Of a DNA stretch of 64,000 nucleotides, positions 24,101 through 34,100 are shown in pieces. Position numbers and translations under genes: made by a program. The stretch comes from Sphaerolaimus hirsutus. Taxonomy: Eukaryota > Nematoda > Chromadorea > Monhysterida > Sphaerolaimidae. The notes below the pieces were generated by a model. The model ran no database searches and had not been told where the DNA came from. It saw only the letters and a list, made by a program, of their open reading frames with translations. The stretch covers positions 11,782,701-11,846,700 of the forward strand of contig OZ038450.1 of NCBI GenBank assembly GCA_964036195.1, given 5' to 3'. Each line of letters starts with the position of its first letter. Position 1 is the stretch's first letter.

Positions 24101-25238
24101 TTTTAACTCGATGTTTTTAAAAAAAACAACGTTTTAAAAAAAAATGTTTTTTTAAATAAAAAACGTTTTTTTTAAAAGCTCCCAGATATATAACCTTGTG
24201 TCAACATATATAGGTATATCAGACAGAGGCAATACTCTGTGATGTTATATATGACCATAGTATGTCTGTGGAGCCATGGGATAGCATTATAAGTGGTGAT
24301 TTGTGTCAAAAATATCCATTTTTCGTCGACATATCCTTTGTATATCGCCTTATAGTCAAATGTTCGTGACTTCACGTAAAGTTTGGCACGGAATAGTGAT
24401 CAAACAAAGTTATTAAACGAGGTTGTTACTTTGGGAGTGAATTTACACACTGTGGAGGTACATGGAAGCACATTACCTCAATATTATATACTACAGCAAC
24501 ATATGACGGCTTATTAACCCATGGTAGCATATATAAATGGATACTTTGATACTAAAAATGCCACAAAACCAATGAAAACAACCACCAATGTCAATTTGTG
24601 TGTGAAATTGCACGCTTGCGCGCAAAAATTTTGCAAAATACCTAGTGCTTAGTACTAAAAATTTCGGTCGATGTTTTAAAAAAAACAAACATTTCGGACA
24701 TCATGTTTTTAAAAAAAACAACGTTTTTTTTAATAAAAAACGTTTTAAAAAAAACATCGGCCAACCCTACCTGTAACATCCCTTTACACTGCTTCAATGG
24801 GGGGAGGCATGGCGACCCACCCTGTAGTTAGTCGCCATGCCTCCCCCTATTGATGCAGAGTAGAAGGGGTGTTACAACTATATATTCACAAAGTTTCAGC
24901 TCTACAACCCCACCATAGCCCGAGATATAGCTTCTGAAGTGAAATAAAAAAATGGGTGGCTTACTTGACCGGGAAGGTGTTTAGATTATTTTTGACTCGA
25001 AACAATTTTTACATAACATTTCACACCGCAGGTCGAATCTACCCCAGTGTGTAGCGAGGTGGAATCTGGGAAAAAGCGAAAGAAAAAACGAAAACAGAAA
25101 AATTCCGAACTTGAGCAGCCGGAAAACATGAAAGTTGAAGAGTTCTCAGCTTCGTGCAGTCGAGACGATGTAGTTGTTGACAATGAAAAAGTGAAGAAAA
25201 AGAAAAGAAAGCGTTCGAAGATCGAACCAGATTTCTGA
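21171..25238 (+). CDS. POLR1F: RNA polymerase I subunit RPA43
   Basis: Exons 21171-21421, 21491-21630, 22051-22191, 22336-22465, 22764-23049 and 25032-25238 join in phase to 384 residues. The start could also be the ATG at 21228. The subunit forms part of the Pol I stalk that contacts the initiation factor RRN3, in the nucleolus. The N-terminal part (RMVYVPYHMMGNPQ ... LEKNVLKWDNEFD, then ALGKVKAVSP and LRIEATAVLFAPVIG) follows the family pattern for the stalk tip domain. The next exon (LPKRGKVFALVHDWVPCSV) fits the OB-fold entry. The last two exons are acidic then strongly basic (KKAKKRKKKDKE, KKRKKKRKQK, KKKKRKRSKIEPDF), as in animal RPA43. The last intron holds an introner with a MITE inside it, plus a second MITE. 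Confidence 0.85.
21838..21875 (+). mobile_element. Introner fragment (3' end only)
   Basis: GGTACAGGGTGCGGGACTGC followed by ACCCAG matches the last ~25 bp of the introners. It lies in the POLR1F intron 21631-22050; no left half is recognisable. Confidence 0.5.
23088..23695 (+). mobile_element. Introner interrupted by a hAT-type MITE
   Basis: The introner starts GTGTCAGTC at 23088, resumes at 23536 with TGTCAGTCCCAAAGACTG and ends CAGGGTCTGGGACTGCCCCAG. The 439-bp insert (23097-23535) duplicated TGTCAGTC. The copy is sense but lies inside the larger POLR1F intron 23050-25031. Confidence 0.85.
23097..23535. mobile_element. hAT-type MITE, CAGGGACGTATCCAGG family, copy 1
   Basis: Ends CAGGGACGTATCCAGG and CCTGGATACGGCCCTG, with a perfect 8-bp duplication TGTCAGTC (23089-23096, 23536-23543). 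The interior has G and C runs, GGCGCCATGGCG palindromes and GCGCGCTTGCGCGC. The small open frames in it are not genes. Confidence 0.9.
24077..24769. mobile_element. hAT-type MITE, TAGGGTTGG family
   Basis: Ends TAGGGTTGGAAAAAAAAACG and CGGCCAACCCTA, with poly-T/poly-A arms. Flanking octamers CTTGTAAC (24069-24076) and CCTGTAAC (24770-24777) differ at one base. The interior resembles the element at 30318-31018. It lies in the last POLR1F intron. Confidence 0.85.
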
Positions 25239-26425
25239 ATGGATTGTTTTATATATCTGTTGATATTTACTAGTATTCATAAGCCAATGAACCGCTCAAA
25301 TTTTCATTTGTTTGTTGTCCTCGTTGTTTGCGTCACATGCGGGTTTTATTTTTAATATCGAATAGTCGAATAGGTATATTCATTGTATCACTTGTGTGTC
25401 GCAGTGAAGTATACTAGATATAAAAATGGCGTTTTTGTCCAGTGTGAAATGTCACAAGTCAACCTGCCCTGGTACCAAACCAGCACACTCGAGAGATAAT
25501 TTTGCGACAACGTGTAAAGGAATGTTATCGGGGTGTTTAAAAAAAGTTATGCTTGGAATTTTAAAATGGTCATCAGCATAGTTGTTAAAACGTATTTCCG
25601 TTTACTCGATAAATACGGATACTCTGACTACTGCGTAAATACGTTAACGTTTCCTCCCGAACAAAAAACCAGTACTCACTTATTCGCGTACTTTTTGTAA
25701 GTACGCGAGTACAGAAAACGTATTTCAAATGGGCTTTTTGATAGGCTTTATCAAGGATAAAGGAAATAAGGAGAGAGCGTAAAAATAGAGACAAAATATC
25801 CAAAATAGCATCAAAATTGCAACAAAAAAACCACATCAAATAGTGAATTTGATGGCGAAAAAGTTCGAAAATTAGTGATTTTGAGAAAAAATTGGGGCAA
25901 AATTTCTAAAAAATACCCACTTTTACGTTTTCCGGGGACAAAAGTAATTTGCTCACATTTACTCATGAGTAAAAGTGAAAAAAAACTTAACGTTTTCTGT
26001 ACTCACCTTTGAGTAAAAAATAAAAACTTCACGTTTACGTTTACTTTCGAAAAAGTTCAGTACTTTTAACAACTCTGTTGATAGGGTTTTTCCAGCTTTG
26101 TCTCAAATTTATCACGCCAGTGTGCTGGAGTGGCTCCTGGAATACTGCACTTGTGTGGGACTTTATTCATCTGTTTTGCGAGGCGACATGAACGGGTTCA
26201 ACAATTTTATGCAATGTTTGGAGCTCTGGATAAATTAATTTTTGCACGAAATCTGAAGTTAAAACCTAATTTTTGAATAATTCACGGAGGTAAACATTTT
26301 TTGATTTTGACATATGTACACTGGAAAGGTCACTGTACTACACCCCTAAACGCAAAATGATGGATCCATAGTTTTTGAACGGAAACACTTTCCAGTGTGC
26401 GCGGCCGTTTTGTCGTCGCAGCAGA
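25239..26425. other. Spacer POLR1F to RWDD4 with a MITE
   Basis: It contains the POLR1F 3' region, then a MITE of the ATAGTTGTTAAAA family at about 25575-26077 (left CATAGTTGTTAAAACGTA, right GTACTTTTAACAACTCTG), then about 350 bp before the RWDD4 start where its promoter must lie. No further feature seen. Confidence 0.6.
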
Positions 26426-29186
26426 ATGGACGACATGGAGTCGCAGCGCGATGAAGCTGATGTGCTGTCGTCGATTTATTCAGACGATCCGAACTTCACT
26501 CAAGTGGATGCAACAACCTTTCAGGTTTTTTTATTGCATTTTGTATTTTCGTTCACTGTGATGTAGCTCTGTTCGTTTCGTTCATGGGCAAGTTTTCTGA
26601 ATTTTTATCAATTTTGAGCTGTTCGGATACCAAGTGTCACTTCACAATTATACTGACATTTTTGCGAATTATCTGGGGCCACTCTCAAACATGTCACAAG
26701 TCCGGTAAAACGTCATGAAAAATGGCAAACAACCAGTAAAAAAATTTTAACACTGCGTGACATTTGAAATGTTACAGTGTTCGGGAGTGGCACCAGGTGA
26801 TGAAATATCACCTGGCCATTTTCGCGATCAGCGTGATAATGGTTGAAACTGTTTGTGTGTGCATGCATAAAAACTGCCATCGACTGAAACAGATGGAGCC
26901 ATTGGGCCCCCACACGCTAGTTGACATCGACACCAAATGTCAACTGGTGCCGATCCCGATTCAAAGCTTGCTGACGAGTGGACCAGCGACGTTCAAATGC
27001 AATCTTTGAATTGGGAATGAAACCAGTTGACATTTGGTGTCGATGTCAACTAGCGTGTGTGGGGCCAATAAGTCAAAAAATTTGCCTCGTAAAACCTGTT
27101 GGTTAAGTTGGAGTCTTCAGAAATGCAAAATACTGTATCAGGGCCGTATCCAGGGGGGCGGGGGGGGGCTGCAGCCCCCCCCCCTCCCGGGGCGAGACCA
27201 GAAAGTGACCGGAAAATGCGAATTTTTCAACATCAGCGTAAAAAATTTTGCGCGCGCGCGCATTCTTCACCAGACATGAGGTATTATAATCAGATTTGCT
27301 CCATGTGGCCACAAATTGTTATAAATACACTCAATGTTGTGGTTTTTGCTGTTTTGTGTGCATATTTACATACATATACATCGTTCCATGTCGCTGGCGC
27401 CAAGCCAATGGCGCCATGGCGCCATTCCGCCACTATGTAGCTAAAATTTGAGGGGGGGGCTGAGCCCCCCCCCCTCGCCGTCCTGCGTAAACAAGCAGGC
27501 CCCCCCCGCTCAAGAATCCTGGATACATCCCTGTACTGTATCATTGATGAAAATTTCGCAGTACAAACTGGGACCGGACGGAAATGCCAAATCGTTCCTG
27601 CTACAAGTTTCATGGCCCGGCGACTATCCCTCTACATCCGCGCCGGATATCACCCTTGATCTGTTTTACAACAAACATCTGGCGCCAGACGTGAAATGTG
27701 CCATCTTAGACGCATTGAAAGAGGTTACACCGTGGCCCACCACAAACTGAAAATTTGAGTTCTGTTCGAAATTTTTGGATGCGAAACTTCAAATCAGGAT
27801 TAAATAAATCTACATACGGAAAATTTCCGCATCCGTCTGAACGCATAACTGAAAATTTCAGTATGCGGTGCGGCTTTTAAAATTTAAGATTTGCCCTTCA
27901 GCACGGCGCTTCTACATGGTCCGGCTGAAAAGTCCCCGGGCAGTGCTCGCCATTCGCGCTAGGGGTAAACTACGGTCATAAAATTTTGACAGTTTAAGAT
28001 ACCAGGTGTTGTGAGTTACCACCCAAAAATTCACCCCTCTAGCTCCTCCCACTGCGGAACTGTGGGGGTTACAATTTCGGTCATTTTGTACTGATGTACA
28101 AATGGTGCTCTAGCTCAATGCTGCTTTAAGTTGTGTTCGTGAAACTTTGGCTAGTGTAAGCCACCAGTGTTGGTTATGTGCTGATAATATTCAACACTTT
28201 TATCAACATCATTGCTATTAAGGTAAAATTAATATGCAGATCAGGGTGATGTGCAAGAAACGTGGAAACTGTGATGGATGTTTTTGGTGATCATCTGAGA
28301 TCATGTTGTAATGCAGTGATTTTAATGTTGTTTTGAAATGTGCAGTAAGTGAGTTATGTGTTTAAAATTTCTCTATGTTTCATTACTAATCTGTAGTGGA
28401 CACATTACCTGTGTTCAACAGCAGTGTGCATGCAAAATGCATCCTGTATTAACCACTTTTTGAGAAGGAGAGGCAGAATGGTGAATTTGGTAGTGAGAGT
28501 AGTGACAGTAATGGCAATATGAACTAGGCTTATGATATCATAGCTAATGTTGGTTAGTGCTGGCACATTGCCAACACTGGTGGCTTACACTAGACAAAGT
28601 TTCGTGATCACAACTTAAAGCAGCATTGAGCTAGAGCACCATTTGTACATCAGTATAAAATGACCGAAATTGTAACCCCCACAGTTCCGCAGCGGGAGGA
28701 GCTAGAGGGGTGAAATTTTGGGTGGTAACTCAAAACACCTGGTATCTTAACCTGTGAAAATTTTATGACCGTAGCTTACCCCTAGCGCGAATGGCGAGCA
28801 CTGCCCGGGGACTTTTCAGCCGGACCATGTACAATCAAACGTCATTCCTACCTACACAGGAATCCCAAAACAGTCTGGGCATGGCGAGCACGTTCACCCT
28901 GTTCGAGTACTGCAAGGAGCACGTGGACGCGCTCACGGCGCACCAGCCGGAATTGAGCCGCGCGTCCACTTGCGCCGCGGACGGTCGAGACGCGGCTGCA
29001 AGCGGCAACGGCGGCGGCGCGCAGATGGACAAGGAGAATGCACAGGCCAATCCCATGGCCGGTTTGAGCAAGTCGGCCAAGCGCAAAATGTGGGACCGTG
29101 CTGGCGCTGGCGGCGAGCGGATCAGAGGTCACGACTGGGTCGATGTGATCAAACACCTGTCGCAGACGGGGGGTCAGAGGACTTAG
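26426..29186 (+). CDS. RWDD4: RWD-domain protein RWDD4
   Basis: Exons 26426-26524, 27562-27723 and 28860-29186 join in phase to 195 residues; the human protein, from memory, is about 188. The RWD domain spans roughly residues 1-110: MDDMESQRDEADVLSSIYSD is the typical opening, followed by FLLQVSWPGDYPSTSAPDI and FTLFEYCKEH. A variable low-complexity linker follows. The C-terminal SKSAKRKMWDR and HDWVDVIKHLSQTG blocks are the diagnostic RWDD4 tail. The family's function is poorly known; RWD domains usually mediate protein-protein contacts. Intron 1 contains an introner copy and two other MITEs; intron 2 contains a 919-bp foldback element. A polyadenylation signal AATAAA lies at 29400-29405. 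Confidence 0.9.
26673..26796 (-). mobile_element. Introner-like element, antisense, inside RWDD4 intron 1
   Basis: Plus strand: CTGGGGCCACTCTCAAAC ... TTCGGGAGTGGCACCAG, that is, the introner ends in reverse order. As expected for an antisense copy, it does not form the intron boundaries. Confidence 0.75.
26905..27067. mobile_element. MITE, GGCCCCACACACTAGTTGAC family, copy 1
   Basis: Long terminal inverted repeats (CACACGCTAGTTGACATCG, ACACCAAATGTCAACTGG, mirrored on the right) around a short unique core. A second copy is at 35440-35605. Confidence 0.8.
27139..27533. mobile_element. hAT-type MITE, CAGGGACGTATCCAGG family, copy 2
   Basis: Ends CAGGGCCGTATCCAGG and CCTGGATACATCCCTG, with a perfect 8-bp duplication TACTGTAT (27131-27138, 27534-27541). 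It lies in RWDD4 intron 1, 28 bp upstream of exon 2. Confidence 0.92.
27913..28831. mobile_element. 919-bp foldback element in RWDD4 intron 2
   Basis: Terminal inverted repeats of about 220 bp begin TACATGGTCCGGCTGAAAAG and include CATTCGCGCTAGGGGTAA, CTCTAGCTCCTCCC and AATGGTGCTCTAGCTC. The right copy ends 28 bp before exon 3. The centre is unique and AT-rich, with no transposase frame. Confidence 0.85.
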
Positions 29187-29399
29187 CTTCGTTTGATTGA
29201 TTCATTACTGAGTTCACGGATTGAGTTTACTTATCAGTTGTCTTTTCTCGTGCCCGCGGGTGGCCAATTTCACACTATTTCAAGCGAGAAAAATGAGCAT
29301 CCCTTTATACCAAACGGTATACTTAGTGTGGTATACGGTATTTATATGAAAACGGTATTACTTTATTTCTCACTTAACGCTGTGATTTTATTGTGAATG

Positions 29400-29405
29400 A
29401 ATAAA
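29400..29405 (+). terminator. Polyadenylation signal of RWDD4
   Basis: AATAAA, 214 bases after the RWDD4 stop codon. Confidence 0.55.
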
Positions 29406-29547
29406 CTTCTGAGTGGCGTTTTTAGAAGTTTAAGGGTTACGCGTGCAATGTGAAGTGACAATGATTAGACAGGGGTCCCACCAGGCTCGAAATTCTCTGC
29501 AATTTCTGCAAGCAAGCGGGTTGCCTTATATTCACGCGTGATTGTTG

Positions 29548-30317
29548 CACGGCACACTCAAATTTTCAGTTGCAGTTCGAACACTTTTTCAAGGGTGGAA
29601 TTCAAAAGGGCGGAATTAAAAACGGGCGGAATCCAAAAACGTTCGAACTGCCCTTGATTTCAATTCCGCATATGAAACGTTCGAACACTTTGCACGATGG
29701 CGGAATTGCCCCGGATTGTGCATGGGTGGAATTATTTCAGACAGGTAGGGAAGTGCAAAATGTCTGAACAGCCCTTGGAATTCCACCTTGGCGCAACGCA
29801 AAAACGTCCGAACCGCCCTTGACAATTTTGAGTGTGCAGTGCGCCATCTAGGCAAGAAAACATTGGGACACTTTCTAGAGGGTGGAATTCAGTTTCGGTT
29901 TACACAAATATGCCACACGGTGAACTTCAATATCTTTTAAACAAGTGGATATTATGAAAAAATTTCTCTTTTCATTTTTGAAGACAAAGCCTACATCTAC
30001 CTATAAAAATTTTTTCACAAATATATTTGGTAAGATAAATAAGATGTGCTTCTCATAACAACCTTCTGTAAAGGGCGTATCTCTTAAGTCAAGGGTGGAA
30101 TTGAAAGTGTCCCAATGTTTTTGAAACGTTTTGTTATGATATGCAAATGGACAAAAACTGTGTGAATTCATCCGGATTCGTGTGAATTTCATCCGAATGC
30201 CCTAAAAATGACACATTTTTCCTAAATAAAAATGTTCGAACCGCCCTTGGAGTTCTGCCTTGGCGGAACTCAAAAACGTTCGAACCGCCCTTGAAAATTT
30301 TGAGTGTACGGTGCGCC
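29548..30317. mobile_element. Mosaic of inverted-repeat elements in the RWDD4-CROT spacer
   Basis: Repeated end motifs GGCACACTCAAATTTTCA, GAACCGCCCTTG and TTTGAGTGTACGGTGCGCC occur at about 29548, 29820 and 30290. A separate pair (ACATTGGGACACTTTC at about 29860, GAAAGTGTCCCAATGT at about 30110) bounds another insertion. Several MITEs have nested here. No gene is visible. Confidence 0.65.
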
Positions 30318-31018
30318 TAGGGATGGAAAAAAGCGCTTTTTTTAACGGCCCCGCTTTTTTTAAAAAAAAGCGCTTTTTTAAAAAAAAACGCGCTTTTTTC
30401 GCTTTTTTTAAAAAATTGTCGAGACGTTACCTAAAAAGCTCCCAAATATGGTCCTGAGTCAATATATACAGGTATATCAGACAAGTGGCAGTACTTGTGA
30501 TGATATATAACCATAGAATGGCTATGTAATCATCTGATAGCATTATAAGTGCTGATTTCTGTTAAAAAAATTCCAATTTTATGACGACTAATTGTGTATA
30601 TCGCCGTTTTTGAATGTTTCTTGACTGCAAGTGAAGTTAGGCATGGAATAGTGCTTAAATTTGGCTATAAAAGATGGCTAGTGATGTTTCACAGTGTAGA
30701 AAAGTGGAAGCACATTGGCTGAATATTATTTACTACACTGACATCTCTCCTCAACTTATTATTACATGATACCATGCAGGAATAGAAGCAATGCCACTAA
30801 AATGCTACAAAACCAATGAAAACAACCACCAATGGCAATTTGCATGTGAAATTATGTGCTTGCACGCAAAAAAATTTGCAAAATACCTAGTGCATGAGTA
30901 CAGAAATTTTCCCAGCGCTTTTTTTTTTAAAAAAGCGCTGGGACCCTTGCGCTTTTTTTTAAAAAAAAGCGGCGTTTTTTAAAAAAAAGCGCTTGAAAAA
31001 AAGCGCTTGCCATCCCTA
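30318..31018. mobile_element. hAT-type MITE, TAGGGATGG family
   Basis: Ends TAGGGATGGAAAAAAGCGC and GCGCTTGCCATCCCTA, with a perfect 8-bp duplication GGTGCGCC (30310-30317, 31019-31026). The interior shares GTATATCAGACA and AAAACCAATGAAAACAACC with 24077-24769. It is inserted in the end of the preceding mosaic. Confidence 0.92.
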
Positions 31019-31158
31019 GGTGCGCCAACCCTGAAACTGGAAGCACAAGCCTATCATGTCATTGCGGTTATGCTCCAAGCATCTGGCGTAAAAAGATGCC
31101 TACATATAACATTTTCTGCCGTGACCTATTCTTGTTTTCCTACATTGCCACATGCAGC

Positions 31159-34100
31159 ATGTGCTCTGGCCAGGGGTCTTTCGATACAGATAGAACATTC
31201 GCACACCAACATGAGCTACCATCCCTGCCTGTACCCGATTTGCAGCACACTCTGGACAGATACCTCGATTCGGGTGCGTGACGGTTTTGTGAATTTTTAG
31301 CTGGAATCTCTGCCTCCCTCGGCAGTTGTGGTGGTCCTCGGCTAAAAATTCTGAACTTGCGGCGTTTTTGTGCCACTCGTTTTAAAACATTTTGACAAAA
31401 ATTACGTGGTGAAATCGCTCCTAGGTGCCTTGAGGGACCTCCAACTAGCTTTTCATTTTTTTTTGGAAACTGCCAGTTCACTTGATTTGTATAGAGAGGA
31501 AGTAACGAGTCTCCCAACTGGCAAAACTAGTCTGGATTGGGGTTTATACCCTTTGTCATTTCATCTTGAGCAAATGCATGCCCGTAAATCTCAGTTCTGC
31601 CGCTGGTTTCGAGGTCAGATTATGAACGCACACAGCGCATAGTGCGAGATTTTGCAGCCAACGAGGGTGCCAAGCTGCAGAAAGAGCTGCTATCAAAAGC
31701 CTCCAAATGTCGCAATTGGGTAGGTTTCGGCGCTGCTGTGATGCAAACTGGGAGGTGTCACTCCCAGACCCTGTAAAATGTCATGAAAAGTGTTAAAAGT
31801 GATGCAAAAATCCATGTAAAATGGCAAACGGGGATTTTAAATAACTTGACACCGCACAACATTTGACATTTTACAGTGTCGCCCACCCAATCCCAACGCA
31901 GCTGAGCGCCTGGTGGGAGCAGCAGGCGTATCTGCGTCTGCGGGCGCCGTCGCACCCGCTGGTGAACTTCGGCGGGCCGTCGCCCGATATGCCGCCGGGC
32001 GTGTCGCAGCTGGTGCGCGCCGCCGTGCAGCTGCACTTGGCCGCCGCCTATTGGAGATTGCTGAGGCTGGAGCTGGTCGAGCCGGTCAAGAGCAAGAGGA
32101 ACTATTGGTGCATGCAGCAGGTTTCTTTGGTTGACGGTTTTGGCTTGGGTTGAACAGCACTTTCTCATATTCAATGTCAGAAATCTTGAATTTATGACTA
32201 TCTCAATCGAATGGAAAACGCATATTTATCAAGCATTTGTATATTGAACGTAAAATTTATTTGTATTTGCAATGTGAATGCCAAAAATGAAATAGGTTGA
32301 AAACCTAATTGATATCGATCTTCAAAATGAAAATAGTGAATATCGAAACCGATACGGCATCGAATACCGTAAGTATTGTTCATAATGCCGCACCGCACAC
32401 CGAAATTTTGCGTTCAGCGTTCGAACGTTTTTGCACGCTGAACTACAAACGCTGAAATCAAAATCTAAAGAACACAACGTTTTTGAAGCGTAAAAATTTC
32501 GTTATTAGCAGTATTTCGCACAATTAGCATGCTATCAAAATTTTTACGCTTCAAAAATGTTGTGTTCTTTAGATTTTGATTTCTGCGTTTGTAGTTCAGC
32601 GTGCAAAAACGTTCGAACGCTGAACGCAAAATTTCAGTGTGCGGTGCGCCAATATATGCAGCATTGTTTTTTTCTATTTCAGGCGCATAACATGTTCAAT
32701 TCGTGCCGAATTCCGTACAAAGGCAAGGACGTATTGCGCAGACATTTTCGCACAGGTTGGCTTTTTTCGGGATTTACTGCCGCTTGACCCGTGACTGCAT
32801 AAATTGGTTTTCACCCATTCAGTGTCCGAAGGGGAATGTCCGTCTCACGCCATTGTAATTCGTCGCGGCCGTTGGTTCAAAGTGCCGCTTGCGGGAACGA
32901 GTAATTCCAGACCCGATCAAATTGACGTGTTTTCAGGTTGGCACTTTGCCAACGTTGTTCAAAGGATAATGGAGATATCCAGAGTATCTGGGGGCCTAGA
33001 TTTATGCTCCCTCATGTGTGGCGACAGAGATCGATGGGCACTGGTGTGTTTGAGGCGTGAACAATTCGTGATACAAACATTGCATTCACTGCATTTTGGC
33101 TGTTTTCCCACGTGTGTGCATATTCCAGACACGGGAAAAACTGCTGATACTGTCCAGTCGTAATCATAGAAACTTGAGCGATATCGAGACCAGTGCCTTT
33201 GTGGTAGTGCTCACAGATGAGTTTCCAACGAACCAGGAAGAGGTGTGTATTTATTTACGTAAATTTATATATTTTACCTAGTATTTATTCCTCCTTTAGC
33301 CGTTGCCCTCCTCCCCAATGCAGCTGCTGCGCTTCTCGATTCAGGGCGACCCCAGCTACCACGTGGCGGATAAATCGGTGGTGATGCACGTGCACGCCAA
33401 TGGATATGTCAGCCAAACGTCCGATGTGAGTCGTGCGTTGTCGATGCTGTTTTAAGACACTCGGTGTGACGATTCGATGATAATTTTAGAAGGTGCGCTG
33501 GAATTTACGTATTTCTCACGTAACGTCCATTCAACATAGTTAATTTCAGGGAATCCAGCATAAATATCAACGAAAGGGGTATAATTCAAAACTTATTAAA
33601 ACCTATCAATATTGATCAATATCACTTCACTCGTTCATTATGTGGTTTAATCTAACTGAAGACGGAAGAATACTAAAGAATCGTAGACACGACAACCACC
33701 TGTGTCGGGCGTATTTTCGATAAAAGTAAAATTGACGCTGCTATTATGGGTTGCACACTGGGTTGCTATAAACAAACAGCTAAAATTAACCTCACACAAA
33801 CGGTTGATTGAAGTGCATTGACTTGACAATTCTTGCAGCACAGCAACCTGGATGCCATCGTGATAACGCAGCTGAACCAATGGTGTTTGGTGCGGGCCAA
33901 GGAGGCCGCCTATGATTTGGATGTGAGCTAGATTAGTGTGCAATTTGATTTCGAGCAATTTTGGAACAACATTTTTTGCAGGCATTCGGTGGTGCGCGTC
34001 GCGACGCAGCCGCAGACAACTTTGAGGAATTGGTGTTTGATTACGACGCTGCTGCCACAGACGCTGCAACTAGTGCGCGATTAGATTCACTGCGATATGT